The notes under the pieces are model-generated. The model saw nothing but the letters and a program-made list of their open reading frames with translations. It was not told where the DNA came from and did not search any database. From the NCBI GenBank assembly GCA_002839995.1, contig PGZC01000026.1:2567-66566 (forward strand): a DNA stretch of 64,000 nucleotides, given 5' to 3'. Of this stretch, positions 43,938 to 54,332 are shown in pieces. How positions within the stretch are numbered: position 1 is the first letter of the stretch; each line of letters begins with the position of its first letter. Origin of the DNA: Gammaproteobacteria bacterium HGW-Gammaproteobacteria-4 (GTDB taxonomy: Bacteria > Pseudomonadota > Gammaproteobacteria > Xanthomonadales > Xanthomonadaceae). A program made the position numbers and the translations under genes.

Positions 43938-45473
43938 ATGACTCATCCTGTTCTCACCGCACTCGGCCTCGGCGCCCTCGAATCGGGCACCTACCTCGGC
44001 AATAACGAATGGTCCGCCACCAACGATGCCGGTGTCATCGAAACTTTCAGCCCCGCCAGTGGCGAACTGCTCGCCAAGGTTAGCGCCTCCAGCGCTGCCG
44101 ACTACGCACTGATCATGGAACGGGCCCAGGTCGCGGCCAAGGCGTGGCGCGTCACCCCGGCACCACGCCGCGGCGAAGCGATCCGCCTGTGCGCACAGGC
44201 GCTGCGTGCGCACAAGGATGCGCTGGGCTCGCTGGTCGCGCTGGAAATGGGCAAGATCAAGTCCGAGGGCGACGGCGAAGTGCAGGAGATGATCGACATC
44301 GCCGACTTCGCGGTGGGCCTGTCACGTCAGCTTTATGGCCTGACCATGCACTCCGAGCGCGCCGGACACCGCATGTACGAGCAATGGCATCCGCTGGGTG
44401 TGATCGGTGTCATCAGCGCCTTCAATTTTCCGGTCGCGGTGTGGAGCTGGAATGCATTCCTGGCGGCGGTGTGCGGCGACATCACCATCTGGAAGCCGTC
44501 GCCGAAGACGCCGCTGTGCGCGATCGCTTCGATGAAGATCTGCAACGCGGCGCTGCGCGAGGCCGGATTCCCGGACATCTTCTTCCTGTTCAACGATGCC
44601 GGCACCGAGCTGGCGCAGGCATTCGTCGATGATCGCCGCATCCCGCTGATCAGCTTCACCGGCTCGTGCGCGGTCGGCTCGCATGTCGGTCATCGCGTGG
44701 CACAGCGTTTTGGGCGCTCGCTGCTGGAGCTGGGCGGCAACAACGCGATCATTCTCGATGAAAGCGCCGATCTCAAACTGGCGATCCCGGCGATCGTGTT
44801 CGGCGCAGTCGGCACCGCCGGCCAGCGCTGCACCAGCACCCGCCGTCTTATCGTGCATCGCTCGTTGTTCGACGAGGTCAGCCAGACGCTGGCCGCTGCA
44901 TACAAGCAGCTCTCCAGCCGCATCGGCGATCCACTGGTCGAAGGCACCTTGATGGGGCCGCTGATCGACGCGGATTCGGTGCATCGCTACACATCTGCGA
45001 TCTCGGCCGCAAAAGAGGCCGGCGGAAAGGTATTGGCCGGCGATGGCGTGCTGGTCGATCGCCCCGGCCATTTCGTATTGCCAACCCTGATCAGCGGCGT
45101 CGCCAACAGCCACGCCGTGATCCAGACCGAAACCTTCGCGCCGATCCTCTACCTCATCCCGTTCGACACGCTGGACGAGGCCATCGATCTGCAAAACGAC
45201 GTGCCGCAGGGCCTGAGCTCGGCCATCTTTACCATGAACCTGCGCTCGGCCGAGCGTTTCCTGTCCGCGGCCGGCTCGGATTGCGGCATCGCCAACGTCA
45301 ACATCGGCACCTCGGGCGCTGAAATCGGCGGCGCGTTCGGCGGCGAAAAGGAAACCGGTGGTGGCCGGGAATCGGGCTCGGATGCGTGGAAGGTATACAT
45401 GCGCCGGCAAACCAACACCATCAACTACTCCGAAGCCTTGCCGCTGGCGCAAGGGATCAAGTTCGATCTGTAA
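43938..45473 (+). CDS. ALDH7-type aldehyde dehydrogenase (aminoadipate-semialdehyde / piperideine-6-carboxylate dehydrogenase)
   Basis: 511 residues. [11 protein letters not shown] (in place of the usual GGKSP) and [13 protein letters not shown] with the catalytic Cys are the antiquitin/ALDH7 hallmarks; [32 protein letters not shown] and [17 protein letters not shown] also match. NAD-dependent oxidation of alpha-aminoadipate semialdehyde in lysine breakdown is the likely role. tggaga lies 5 nt before the ATG. No other lysine-catabolism gene is in view. Other ALDH substrates are possible. Confidence 0.87.
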   Translation: MTHPVLTALGLGALESGTYLGNNEWSATNDAGVIETFSPASGELLAKVSASSAADYALIMERAQVAAKAWRVTPAPRRGEAIRLCAQALRAHKDALGSLVALEMGKIKSEGDGEVQEMIDIADFAVGLSRQLYGLTMHSERAGHRMYEQWHPLGVIGVISAFNFPVAVWSWNAFLAAVCGDITIWKPSPKTPLCAIASMKICNAALREAGFPDIFFLFNDAGTELAQAFVDDRRIPLISFTGSCAVGSHVGHRVAQRFGRSLLELGGNNAIILDESADLKLAIPAIVFGAVGTAGQRCTSTRRLIVHRSLFDEVSQTLAAAYKQLSSRIGDPLVEGTLMGPLIDADSVHRYTSAISAAKEAGGKVLAGDGVLVDRPGHFVLPTLISGVANSHAVIQTETFAPILYLIPFDTLDEAIDLQNDVPQGLSSAIFTMNLRSAERFLSAAGSDCGIANVNIGTSGAEIGGAFGGEKETGGGRESGSDAWKVYMRRQTNTINYSEALPLAQGIKFDL

Positions 45474-45500
45474 CGCTACGCCCGCACAAGGACAGCAAAT

Positions 45501-45770
45501 ATGCGCACCCACACGCTTGCAATCGTCAGCCTGATATTCGGGTTGCTGTCATGGCTCGGCCTGCCGCTGATCGGCGCCCTCGTGGCCGTGATTACCGGCC
45601 ATCTGGCGCGTTCCGAGATCGACCGCCACCCCGACCAATTCGAGGGTGGCGGCATGGCACTGACCGGTCTGATTTTGGGATGGTTGAATATCGCCCTGAG
45701 CGTATTGGCGATCGCCGCGATCTTCCTGTTCTTCGGGGGCATGGCGTTTCTGATGTCGATGGCGCACTGA
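45501..45770 (+). CDS. DUF4190 small membrane protein
   Basis: 89 residues with two hydrophobic hairpins ([29 protein letters not shown] split at the turn, then [23 protein letters not shown]). The G-H-x-A-R-x-E-I/D segment after the first pair and the [13 protein letters not shown] start of the second are typical of DUF4190. Function unknown. It ends 4 nt before pyrD and starts 27 nt after the ALDH gene, so it could belong to either transcript. Confidence 0.8.
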   Translation: MRTHTLAIVSLIFGLLSWLGLPLIGALVAVITGHLARSEIDRHPDQFEGGGMALTGLILGWLNIALSVLAIAAIFLFFGGMAFLMSMAH

Positions 45771-45774
45771 GGCA

Positions 45775-46809
45775 ATGTATTCGCTGGCGCGGCCGCTGCT
45801 GTTTGCGCTGGAACCCGAGCGCGCCCATGAGCGGACCATGCGCCTGCTGGAACTTGGCTACCGCAGCGGCGCCAGCCGGGTGTTATGGCCGCGGCCGAAG
45901 CCACTGGTTACGCGTGCGTTCGGCCTGGAATTTCCCAACCCGGTCGGCCTTGCCGCCGGCCTGGACAAGAACGGCGAGCATATCGACGCCTTGTTTGCGC
46001 TGGGCTTTGGCTTTGTCGAAATCGGCACCGTTACCCCGCGCCCACAAGCCGGCAATCCGCAGCCGCGCCTGTTTCGCCTTGGCCGCGACTATGCACTGAT
46101 CAACCGCATGGGCTTCAACAACGACGGCGTCGATGCGCTGGTGCGCAACGTCGAGCGCAGCGCGCGGCGCGGCATCCTTGGCATCAACATCGGCAAGAAC
46201 AAGGACACGCCCAACGAAAACGCGGCCGACGATTATCTGTTGTGCATGCAGCGTGTCTATGGCCTGGCCGACTACCTCGTGGTCAACATTTCGTCGCCCA
46301 ATACCCAGGGCCTGCGCGAGCTGCAGAGCGAGATCGCCCTGCGTCGCCTGATCGGCAGCCTGCGCGAACAGCAGGAGCGCCTTGGCGTGATGCACGGAAA
46401 GCGCGTTCCGATGCTGGTCAAGGTGGCACCGGACCTGGATGAGCAGGAAATCGATGCGATCGCCTCGGTTCTGAACGAAGCACAGGTCGATGGCGTGATC
46501 GCCACCAATACCACGCTGGACCGGACGATGGTGGCTGGCAATCCGCTTGCGAGCGAATCCGGCGGACTGTCCGGGCAGCCGCTTTATGGCCGTTCGACGC
46601 GCGTGCTGCGTCGCCTGCGCGCCCGCCTGGAAGAACGCATCGCCCTGATCGGCGTCGGCGGCGTGATGAGCGCCGCCGATGCCGCCGGCAAGGTGGCAGC
46701 CGGTGCCGCCCTGATCCAGCTTTACACCGGGCTGGTATTTTCCGGCCCCGCGCTGATCCGCGAAACCGTGGACGCCATTCGGCGGCGGCGCGAGGATCCG
46801 TCGCGATGA
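45775..46809 (+). CDS. pyrD: Dihydroorotate dehydrogenase, quinone-dependent (class 2)
   Basis: 344 residues. An N-terminal membrane-associating helix ([21 protein letters not shown]) leads to the FMN barrel: [41 protein letters not shown] and, at the active site, [14 protein letters not shown], with the class-2 catalytic Ser in place of Cys. TNTTLDR and [11 protein letters not shown] complete it. Delivers electrons to the quinone pool in pyrimidine synthesis. Overlaps murB by 4 bp. Confidence 0.96.
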   Translation: MYSLARPLLFALEPERAHERTMRLLELGYRSGASRVLWPRPKPLVTRAFGLEFPNPVGLAAGLDKNGEHIDALFALGFGFVEIGTVTPRPQAGNPQPRLFRLGRDYALINRMGFNNDGVDALVRNVERSARRGILGINIGKNKDTPNENAADDYLLCMQRVYGLADYLVVNISSPNTQGLRELQSEIALRRLIGSLREQQERLGVMHGKRVPMLVKVAPDLDEQEIDAIASVLNEAQVDGVIATNTTLDRTMVAGNPLASESGGLSGQPLYGRSTRVLRRLRARLEERIALIGVGGVMSAADAAGKVAAGAALIQLYTGLVFSGPALIRETVDAIRRRREDPSR

Positions 46810-47858
46810 GCGGATACCGGCTGCTGGAAAACGCATCGCTGGAAGGGCGCAACACCTTCCGCGTTGGCGCCCGCGCCAACTTGCTGGCCGACGTCTACCA
46901 CGCCGACGCGTTGGTCGAACTGCTGGCCTACCCCGGCCTGCAGAACGGGCCGCTGCTGTTGCTTGGCGCCGGCAGCAACATCCTGTTTGTCGACGAAGTG
47001 CCGGGGGTCGTGCTCAGTCTCGCCATGCACGATATTCGCATTCTGGTCGATCATGACCACCACGCCATCGTCCGCGCCGAGGCCGGCGCGATGTGGAATG
47101 ACCTGGTGCACTGGACGTTGGGCCACCGCCTGCTCGGTCTGGAGAATCTGGTGTTGATTCCGGGCACAGTCGGCGCAGCGCCGATCCAGAACATCGGCGC
47201 CTACGGCGTCGAAGTCGGCGAATTCATCGAGGTGGTGGAAGCATTCGATCGTAGCGCGCATCGTGCGTGCCGCCTGAATCGCAGCGATTGCGGGTTTGGC
47301 TACCGCGACAGCGTGTTCAAGCGCGAGCCGGATCGCTGGATCATCACCGCGGTCGAGTTTCGCCTGCCGCGCCAGCGCGAACTGATGATCGGCTATGCCG
47401 GCGTGCCCGAAGAACTGGCCGCGATGGGCGCCGATCCGCCGCGTGCGGCGCAGGTCGCCGAGGCGATCGCCCGCCTGCGCAGCCGCAAACTGCCCAACCC
47501 GGTGGTGCTCGGCAATGCCGGCAGTTTTTTCAAGAATCCGATACTGACCAGCACCGACGCACAGGCATTGGCCGAACGTTGGGCCGGCCTGCCGGTGTTC
47601 GCGGCGGGCGACGACGCACTGCGCAAAGTGTCGGCGGCCTGGTTGATCGAGCAATGCGGACTGAAAGGCTATCGCAGCGGCGATGCGGCAGTCTCCGAAC
47701 AACATGCATTGGTGTTGGTCAATCACGGCCGTGCCAGCGGCCGCAATGTGCTGGAACTTGCCCAACATGTCGCACGCTGCGTCGTCGAGCGCTTCGGCGT
47801 GGCGCTGGAGCCCGAGCCGCGCATCGTCGGTGCGGTGTGGCAACCTGTACTGGCATGA
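46806..47858 (+). CDS. murB: UDP-N-acetylenolpyruvoylglucosamine reductase
   Basis: 350 residues, the long form with the extra loop of proteobacterial Mur[19 protein letters not shown] and [20 protein letters not shown] bind [23 protein letters not shown] and the final [17 protein letters not shown] carry the substrate and proton-donor residues (Ser of GSFFKNP). It completes UDP-MurNAc synthesis. Overlaps pyrD and the next gene by 4 bp each. Confidence 0.96.
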   Translation: MSGYRLLENASLEGRNTFRVGARANLLADVYHADALVELLAYPGLQNGPLLLLGAGSNILFVDEVPGVVLSLAMHDIRILVDHDHHAIVRAEAGAMWNDLVHWTLGHRLLGLENLVLIPGTVGAAPIQNIGAYGVEVGEFIEVVEAFDRSAHRACRLNRSDCGFGYRDSVFKREPDRWIITAVEFRLPRQRELMIGYAGVPEELAAMGADPPRAAQVAEAIARLRSRKLPNPVVLGNAGSFFKNPILTSTDAQALAERWAGLPVFAAGDDALRKVSAAWLIEQCGLKGYRSGDAAVSEQHALVLVNHGRASGRNVLELAQHVARCVVERFGVALEPEPRIVGAVWQPVLA

Positions 47859-48784
47859 GCCAGGACACGCCCGTGGATCGTGGCGAAGAACTGCTGCGCG
47901 CGGTACTGATGATGGTGGTCAGCGCGGTGCTGTTCGGTGCGATGGCGATCATCATTCGTCTCGCCTCGCATCAGTTGCATCCGTTCCAGATCGCGTTCTT
48001 TCGCAATCTGTTCGGCCTGCTGTTCGCGCTGCCGCTGCTGTTGCGCCACGGCCCGGGGCTGCTGCGTACCGACAAGCTGTCGCTGTACTTCGTGCGCTGC
48101 TCGATCGGTATCGTGTCGATGCTGGCCGGGTTCTGGGCGATCGTCAATCTGCCGCTGGCGCAGGCCATTTCGTTGTCGTATTCCACGCCGTTGTTCGTCA
48201 CCATCGGCGCGGTGCTGGTGCTGGGTGAAGTGGTGCGCGCGCGTCGTTGGAGCGCCGTGCTCGTCGGTTTTGTCGGGGTATTGATCATTATCCGCCCAGG
48301 CGCGGAAACCTTTACCGGCGCGAGCCTGGTGGCGTTGCTCGCGGCCGCGATGAGCGCCGCGGTGGCGATCAGCATCAAGTTCCTGTCGCGCACCGAAAAC
48401 CCGGACGCCATCGTGATCTACACCACCGGCATCTGGGTACCGCTATCGCTGCTGCCGGCACTGTTCGTGTGGCAGATGCCGCATGGCATCACCTGGCTGT
48501 GGATCGTGCTCGCGGGGCTGCTCGGCACCAGCGGCCACTACTTCTGGACGCGCGCCCTGCGCATGGGCGACGCGTCGCTGCTGACGCCGATCAGCTTCGT
48601 GCAGTTGCCGGTCGTGGTGGTCGGTGGCTACCTGTTGTTCGGCGAAGTGATCAGTTGGTGGACCGCCATCGGCGCATCGATCATTTTTGCATCGAACGCC
48701 TATATCGCTTATCGCGAGGCGCAATTGGCACGGCTCACCACCACCGACCCCCAGATCAGCACCGATGCCAGTTTGCCGCGTTGA
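47855..48784 (+). CDS. EamA/DMT-family transporter
   Basis: 309 residues with ten predicted helices in two EamA repeats: VLMMVVSAVLFGAMAIIIRL opens the first, ALLAAAMSAAVAISIKFLS the second. AFFRNLFGLLFALPLLLR, SIGIVSMLAGFWAIVNLPL and RALRMGDASLLTPISFVQLP fit the 10-TMS DMT exporters. Substrate unknown. The start at 47855 overlaps murB by 4 bp; the frame is open further upstream as an antisense artefact of murB. It is the last gene of this operon, before a 76-bp gap to the chemoreceptor stop. Confidence 0.87.
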   Translation: MSQDTPVDRGEELLRAVLMMVVSAVLFGAMAIIIRLASHQLHPFQIAFFRNLFGLLFALPLLLRHGPGLLRTDKLSLYFVRCSIGIVSMLAGFWAIVNLPLAQAISLSYSTPLFVTIGAVLVLGEVVRARRWSAVLVGFVGVLIIIRPGAETFTGASLVALLAAAMSAAVAISIKFLSRTENPDAIVIYTTGIWVPLSLLPALFVWQMPHGITWLWIVLAGLLGTSGHYFWTRALRMGDASLLTPISFVQLPVVVVGGYLLFGEVISWWTAIGASIIFASNAYIAYREAQLARLTTTDPQISTDASLPR

Positions 48785-48860
48785 AAGCGGCATCGTCCAC
48801 CCGGAACGCAACGGATCACGTCGAGCTCAATCCATCCCTCACCGTCATTCCACCGCACGC

Positions 48861-50585
48861 TCAGCCGATCCGGAATACCGATACGGCCTGATCCAGGCTG
48901 CTCGCCTGGCGACGCATCTCCTGCGCCGCTGCGGCCGACGATGCGGCCAGTGCCGCGTTGCGTTCGGTGTTTTCGTCCATGTTGGCGAAGTCGCTGTTGA
49001 TCTGCTCGATGTCGCGCGCCTGCGCTTGCGAGCCATCGGTGATTTCGCTGACCACCATCGCCACTTCGCGGATCGTCGCGATGACTTCCTGCGTGGTAGC
49101 GCCGGCCTGATCCACGCGCTTGCGCCCGGCATCCACATGCTGGCGTGAGTTTTCGATCAAGTCGCGCACGTCGCGCGATGCGGCTTTCGTGCGTTGCGAC
49201 AACATCCGCACCTCGGACGCCACCACCGCAAAGCCGCGCCCTTGCTCGCCCGCCTGCGCTGCTTCGATCGCCGCATTGAGCGATAGCAGATTGGTCTGGA
49301 ACGCGATTTCATCGATCACCTGGATGATCTCGGCAACCTGTGCCGAGGCCTTCTCGATGTCGACCATCGTCTGCGCCACCGCCAGCACTTCCTCGCCACC
49401 ACGAAACGCCAGATCCGCCGCTTGCTCGGCCAGTCGATCGGCATTGCTGGCATTGCCGGCGTTGGTGGCAACCACCTCGGTCAGGCGCTGGATCAATCCG
49501 GTTACGCGATGCAACCGTTCGGCCTGGGTACGCGCGCGCAGCGATAGCTGCTCGCCGCCTTCCGCCACCTCGCCGGAGGCTTCGACGATCGCGAGCGCAC
49601 TGTCGCGCACGCGTGTTACCAGGTCGGTCAGCGCCTGGTTCATCGCCGCCAGCGCACGCAGCAGTTGCGCTGTTTCATCGTTGCCCGTCGCCTCGATGCG
49701 GCTGCTCAAGTCGCCATCCGCCACCCGCCGTGCAAGCGCTACTGCGGTGCCCAGCGGCCGCGTCACACCGCGTGTGATCCACAACGCGCACAACGAGCCG
49801 GAGACCAGTGCGGCAAGGCCCGCCAGCAGAAGCATCCAGCGCGTGCGCTGGTAATCGGCAGTCACCTGCCTGGCCCTGGATTCCACCTCGGCGCGCTGGT
49901 AGGCGATCAGCTCGCCGATTCCGCTGAGCAGACGCTTGTTTGCAGGCACGGTCTCGCGGGTCATCAGCGCGGCCGCGTCGGCAGCGTTGCCGTCGCGTAC
50001 CAGTCGCCCGGTTTCTTGAACCGCAGCCATGAAATCATCGCGCGACTTCTTGATCTTGCCCAGAATCGCCTTGCCGCGAGTGCGGAAATAGAGATCCTCC
50101 AACTCGACGATCAGCGCGTCGATCGCCGCCTGCTGTTCGCCGATCGCGGCATCGGCTGCCGCAACGTGATCTGCATCGATGGCGACCAGCCTGCGCAAGT
50201 CGCTTGCGGTAGTCGTCTGTGCCCGCGATTCGATCTCGCTGACCCGCAACATCCGCTGCCACTCGATGCCGGTAACCTGACTCACTGCGGCATCCATGCG
50301 TGCCATGCGCCCCAGCGCAAAGACGAGAATCGCCATCGACCACAACAGCACCAGCGCAAAGCCCAAGCCGAGGCGCGCGCCCACCTGCCAGTGCCGGATC
50401 GCGCGCAGACCGTCACCCCCACGCTGTGCCAGCGACCGGGCCAGCGGCGCCACAGCGCGCAACCGCACGAGTGCGTTCGCGCCAAGACGCGCAACGACCG
50501 CTACCCACTCACGGCGCTGGGGACGACTGCGCAACGCGCGCGCCCGCACCTGTTCACTTGCCGAGCCACCGCCTGATTCGGTCAT
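48861..50585 (-). CDS. Methyl-accepting chemotaxis protein
   Basis: 574 residues. A cytoplasmic N-terminal extension of about 70 residues, rich in Arg, precedes the first membrane helix ([21 protein letters not shown]). A four-helix-bundle-like periplasmic region follows, ending at the second helix ([21 protein letters not shown]), then a HAMP domain ([23 protein letters not shown]). The signalling domain has [20 protein letters not shown] and [20 protein letters not shown]. The C-terminus ends SVFRIG without the NWETF CheR/CheB tether. The start at 50585 has aggaagg 9 nt upstream. Ligand unknown. Confidence 0.9.
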   Translation of the reverse strand: MTESGGGSASEQVRARALRSRPQRREWVAVVARLGANALVRLRAVAPLARSLAQRGGDGLRAIRHWQVGARLGLGFALVLLWSMAILVFALGRMARMDAAVSQVTGIEWQRMLRVSEIESRAQTTTASDLRRLVAIDADHVAAADAAIGEQQAAIDALIVELEDLYFRTRGKAILGKIKKSRDDFMAAVQETGRLVRDGNAADAAALMTRETVPANKRLLSGIGELIAYQRAEVESRARQVTADYQRTRWMLLLAGLAALVSGSLCALWITRGVTRPLGTAVALARRVADGDLSSRIEATGNDETAQLLRALAAMNQALTDLVTRVRDSALAIVEASGEVAEGGEQLSLRARTQAERLHRVTGLIQRLTEVVATNAGNASNADRLAEQAADLAFRGGEEVLAVAQTMVDIEKASAQVAEIIQVIDEIAFQTNLLSLNAAIEAAQAGEQGRGFAVVASEVRMLSQRTKAASRDVRDLIENSRQHVDAGRKRVDQAGATTQEVIATIREVAMVVSEITDGSQAQARDIEQINSDFANMDENTERNAALAASSAAAAQEMRRQASSLDQAVSVFRIG

Positions 50586-50882
50586 TGCCACCCTTCCTCG
50601 GAGCCTGTCGGAGTTGATGCGCGAACTTCTGACGCAATGCAGCACCAGCGCAATGCCCACGTCGCTTGATCTGTAACGGCAGCGAGATCGCAAACTTGAA
50701 CCTGCAATCCGGCGCTGCACGGGTCCGAATCGTCGCCCACCCATGCCATTCGTCACATGACGGATGCGCGTCGAGCACGCACTATCGGGTTTTGTCCAGC
50801 AACCGCTCGTTCACCACAGGCCGGCAATCGCGGCACAACCGGTTCAAAACGGCCCACGCGGGCCTTCATTGGGAGCAAAACC

Positions 50883-52514
50883 ATGGATCGACGTAGTTTT
50901 CTGACCGTCACTGGCCTCGGCACGGCCAGCCTGATGATCCCGATTTCCGGCCGATTGATCGCTGCCGAACAACTGCTCAGCACTCTCGATCCGGCGGTAA
51001 AGAAAGTGCTGGCGGACGGCGCGCTGGAAGCGGCGACCGCGGCGGGGGCAACCTACTGCGACGTGCGCATTGGCCGCTATCTGAACCAATTCGTGATCAC
51101 CCGCGAGGACAAGGTACAAAACGTGGTCAATACCGAATCCACGGGCACCGGCGTGCGCGTGATCGCCAACGGCACCTGGGGCTTTGCCGCCACCGATGAC
51201 CTGACCCCGAGCGGTGTGCGCAAGGCCGCGTTGCAGGCGGTAGCGGTAGCCAAAGCCAACTCGGTGACCCAGACCGCGCCGGTGCAACTGGCGCCGACCG
51301 CCGGCGTCGGCGAGGTGTCGTGGGCAACGCCGATCAAGAAAAACGCGATGGAAGTGCCGATCAAGGAAAAAGTCGAATTGCTGCTGTCGGTCAACGCCGC
51401 CGCGATGGCGGCCGGCGCAAACTTCATCAATTCGATGATGTTCGTGGTCAACGAGCAGAAATACTTCGCCTCCACCGATGGCTCGTACATTGATCAGGAC
51501 GTGCACCGGCTGTGGGTACCGTTCAGTGCCACCGCGATCGACAAGGCCAGCGGCAAGTTCCGCAGCCGCGCCGGGCTGTCGTCGCCGGTCGGCATGGGCT
51601 ATGAATACCTCGACGCCCGCGCCGAAGACCGGATCGAGATGCCCGGCGGCGTGATCGGCTACGGCGACTCCTACAACCTGATGGAAGACGCCGTTGCCGC
51701 TGCCAGACAGGCGCAGGAAAAGCTCAAGGCAACCAGCGTCAAGCCGGGCAAATACGACCTGATGCTCGATCCGGGACATCTGTGGCTGACCATCCACGAG
51801 TCGGTCGGCCACCCGCTGGAACTCGACCGCGTGCTCGGATACGAAGCCAACTTCGCCGGCACCAGCTTCGCCACCCTCGACAAGCGCGACTCGGGCTTCC
51901 GTTATGGCAGCGATCAGGTCACCCTGTTTGCCGACAAGGTGCAGCCGGGCAGCCTCGGTGCAGTCGGTTATGACGACGAAGGCGTCAAGACCCGGCGCTG
52001 GGATCTGGTCAAGGACGGCATCCTGGTCAACTACCAGGCGATCCGCGATCAAGCGCACATCATCGGCGAAAAGGCATCGCACGGCTGCTGCTACGCCGAC
52101 TCCTGGTCGAGCGTGCAGTTCCAGCGCATGGCCAACGTGTCGCTGGCGCCGGGCAAGCAAAAGCTCAGCCCGAACGACATGCTGAAGGACATGGAGAACG
52201 GCATCTTCATCGTCGGCAACGGTTCGTTCTCGATCGACCAGCAGCGCTACAACGCCCAGTTCGGCGGCCAGTTGTTCTACGAAATCAAGAACGGCAAGAT
52301 CACCCGGATGCTGGAGGACGTCGCGTATCAGATGCGCACGCCCGAGTTCTGGAACTCCTGCGTCGCCGTGTGCGATGAGTCCGATTATCGTCTCGGCGGA
52401 TCGTTCTTCGACGGCAAGGGCCAACCGTCCCAGGTATCGGCAGTGTCGCACGGTGCCAGCACGGCGCGCTTCAACGGCGCCAACGTCATCAACACCGCAC
52501 GCAGCCTTGGCTGA
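50883..52514 (+). CDS. TldD/PmbA-family metalloprotease-like protein with twin-arginine leader
   Basis: 543 residues. The start MDRRSFLTVTGLGTASLMIP is a twin-arginine-type signal (RRSFL then hydrophobic). A TldD domain follows: TYCDVRIGRYLNQFVITRE, GWGFAA-like TWGFAATDDLTPSG and HESVGHPLELDRVLGYEANF, with the zinc motif H305-ESVG-H310. GILVNYQAIRDQA and ASHGCCYADSWSS are later family blocks. E. coli TldD is cytoplasmic and lacks a signal. It is followed 26 bp later by a TldE-like partner. The 297 bp between the divergent chemoreceptor start and this gene show only a promoter-sized gap. Export is predicted, not proven. Confidence 0.85.
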   Translation: MDRRSFLTVTGLGTASLMIPISGRLIAAEQLLSTLDPAVKKVLADGALEAATAAGATYCDVRIGRYLNQFVITREDKVQNVVNTESTGTGVRVIANGTWGFAATDDLTPSGVRKAALQAVAVAKANSVTQTAPVQLAPTAGVGEVSWATPIKKNAMEVPIKEKVELLLSVNAAAMAAGANFINSMMFVVNEQKYFASTDGSYIDQDVHRLWVPFSATAIDKASGKFRSRAGLSSPVGMGYEYLDARAEDRIEMPGGVIGYGDSYNLMEDAVAAARQAQEKLKATSVKPGKYDLMLDPGHLWLTIHESVGHPLELDRVLGYEANFAGTSFATLDKRDSGFRYGSDQVTLFADKVQPGSLGAVGYDDEGVKTRRWDLVKDGILVNYQAIRDQAHIIGEKASHGCCYADSWSSVQFQRMANVSLAPGKQKLSPNDMLKDMENGIFIVGNGSFSIDQQRYNAQFGGQLFYEIKNGKITRMLEDVAYQMRTPEFWNSCVAVCDESDYRLGGSFFDGKGQPSQVSAVSHGASTARFNGANVINTARSLG

Positions 52515-52540
52515 TCTGCCCCTCTACCGGAGAATTCAAC

Positions 52541-53890
52541 ATGAGCATGTTCACTGAGGCGCAAGCCAAGGCAATTCTGGACAAGGTCATCGCGCTGTCG
52601 GTGGCCGACGAGTGCATCGCCACACTGACCGGTTCCACCACCGGCAATGTGCGATTTGCCCTGAACAACGTGTCCACCAGCGGTGTCGTCAGCAACACCG
52701 ACCTCGCAGTGCAGGTTGCGTTCGGCAAGCGCGTCGGCACCGCCACCATCAACGCCTTCGACGACGCCTCGCTGGAACGCGTGGTACGCCGCGCCGAAGA
52801 ACTGGCCAGGCTGGCGCCGGAGAATCCCGAGTTCGTGCCGGCCGTCGCCAAACAGACCTACACCGCGACCCCGACGTTTGTGCAGAGCACCGCCGACATC
52901 GACCCGACCTACCGCGCCAAGGTAGCCAGCGACTCGATCGCACCGTGCAAGGCGGAAAAGCTCGTTGCCGCCGGCTTTCTCGAAGATGGCCAGGGCTTCA
53001 CCGCGATCGCCAACAGCAACGGCAATTTCGGCTACCAGAAAACCACCGATCTGGATTACACCTGCACGGTGCGCACCGAGGACGGCACCGGCTCGGGCTG
53101 GGTCGCGCGCAACCTGGCCGATGCCGCACAGTTCAACGCCGGCAGCGAAATCCGCACCGCCATCGCCAAGGCCAAGGGTTCGGCCAACGCCAAGGCGCTG
53201 GAGCCGGGCAAGTACACCGTGGTGCTCGAACCGGCCGCAACCGCCGGGCTGCTGCTGTTCATGCTGTTCGGCTTCGATGCCCGTCAGGCCGACGAGGGCC
53301 GCAGCTTCCTGTCGAAAAAGGGCGGCGGCAATCGCCTCGGCGAACAGGTGTTCGACAGTCGCATCAACGCGTTTGCCGATCCGTCGCACGATGGCCTGGC
53401 GACCCTGCCCTGGGACGAGGACGGCCTGCCGCGCCAGAAGCACGCCATCATCGAAAACGGCGTGGTCAAGCATCTCAACTACTCGCGCTACTGGGCGCAA
53501 AAGCAAGGCAAGCCGATCATCGCGCAACCGGGCAACGTGATCATGCAAGGCGGCGACAAATCGACCGAAGAACTGATCGCCTCGACCCGACGCGGCATCC
53601 TGGTCACCCGCACCTGGTATATCCGCATGGTCGATCCGCAGACCGTGCTGCTGACCGGCCTTACCCGCGACGGCACGTTCTTTATCGAGGATGGCGAGGT
53701 CAAGCACCCGGTCAAGAACTTCCGCTTCAACGAATCGCCGGTGATCATGCTCAACAACGTCGAGGAATTGGGCAAGGCCATTCGGGTCAGCTCCGGCGCC
53801 GGCGTCGGCGGTGGCCCTGGCCTCGCGATGATGGTGCCGGCGATGAAGGTGCGCGACTTCACCTTCACCTCGCTCTCGGATGCGGTGTGA
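52541..53890 (+). CDS. TldE/PmbA-like partner protein
   Basis: 449 residues. NNVSTSGVVSNTDLAVQVAFGKRVG and DDASLERVVRRAEELARLAPENPE match the N-terminal PmbA domain; GKYTVVLEPAATAGLLLFMLFGFDARQADEGRSFL contains the middle block, and RGILVTRTWYIRMVDPQTVLLTGLTRDGTFFIEDGEV the C-terminal domain (quoted in parts shorter than the family block). No HEXXXH is seen, as in TldE. No signal peptide is present. TldD and TldE form a heterodimer that degrades unfolded peptides or matures microcins. Here TldE could be carried out by its partner's signal. Confidence 0.85.
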   Translation: MSMFTEAQAKAILDKVIALSVADECIATLTGSTTGNVRFALNNVSTSGVVSNTDLAVQVAFGKRVGTATINAFDDASLERVVRRAEELARLAPENPEFVPAVAKQTYTATPTFVQSTADIDPTYRAKVASDSIAPCKAEKLVAAGFLEDGQGFTAIANSNGNFGYQKTTDLDYTCTVRTEDGTGSGWVARNLADAAQFNAGSEIRTAIAKAKGSANAKALEPGKYTVVLEPAATAGLLLFMLFGFDARQADEGRSFLSKKGGGNRLGEQVFDSRINAFADPSHDGLATLPWDEDGLPRQKHAIIENGVVKHLNYSRYWAQKQGKPIIAQPGNVIMQGGDKSTEELIASTRRGILVTRTWYIRMVDPQTVLLTGLTRDGTFFIEDGEVKHPVKNFRFNESPVIMLNNVEELGKAIRVSSGAGVGGGPGLAMMVPAMKVRDFTFTSLSDAV

Positions 53891-53915
53891 TTGCCAGGAA
53901 ACCTCCGAAGAAGTC

Positions 53916-54290
53916 CCATTCTGCGTCATTGCGAGCGGTCGCTCTTGCGCATCCTGCGATGTGCATGGATGCACAAGTGGTGCGGGCGGCATGGATGCCG
54001 GGAGCACCCGCCCGCGGCACTTGCACATCCATGTGCGGCGAAGCGAAGCATTCCAGTGCCTTGAGTCTTCCTGATTACCGCTATAGCTCAGCGGTTGAAG
54101 CCCCTCTCCCGCCGGGAGTGGGGTTGGGGTGAGGGTTCGGCGGGAATCGATGCATGTCGCATGTCACCGAACCCTCATCCGGCGCTTCGCGCCACCTTCT
54201 CCCGGAGGGAGAAGGGACCAACAGCACGCTTGGCTGAGATACGGCGTTAATCAGGTGGGTCCTTGAACATCTCTTGATTGCCACGTCGCT
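53916..54290. repeat. Intergenic repeat cluster (R4-like and R6 hairpins)
   Basis: The stretch 53891-54332 contains no gene. tgcgtcattgcgagc at about 53917 and gattgccacgtcgcttcgct at about 54277 are R4-type arms. Between them, tgagggttcgg (54130-54140) pairs with ccgaaccctca (54167-54177), inside a larger pair cctctcccgccgggag and ccttctcccggagggag (R6). gatgtgcatggatgcacaag near 53957 pairs with a later tgcacatccatgtgc. Confidence 0.65.
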
Positions 54291-54332
54291 TCGCTCACAA
54301 TGACAGTCGCAGAGTTTTTCCAGAGGTCACCC

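Noticed and set aside
54075-54110. tRNA-like start gctatagctcagcggttgaa
   Set aside because: Resembles a D arm but no matching acceptor, anticodon or T arm follows; the downstream sequence is an R6 repeat.
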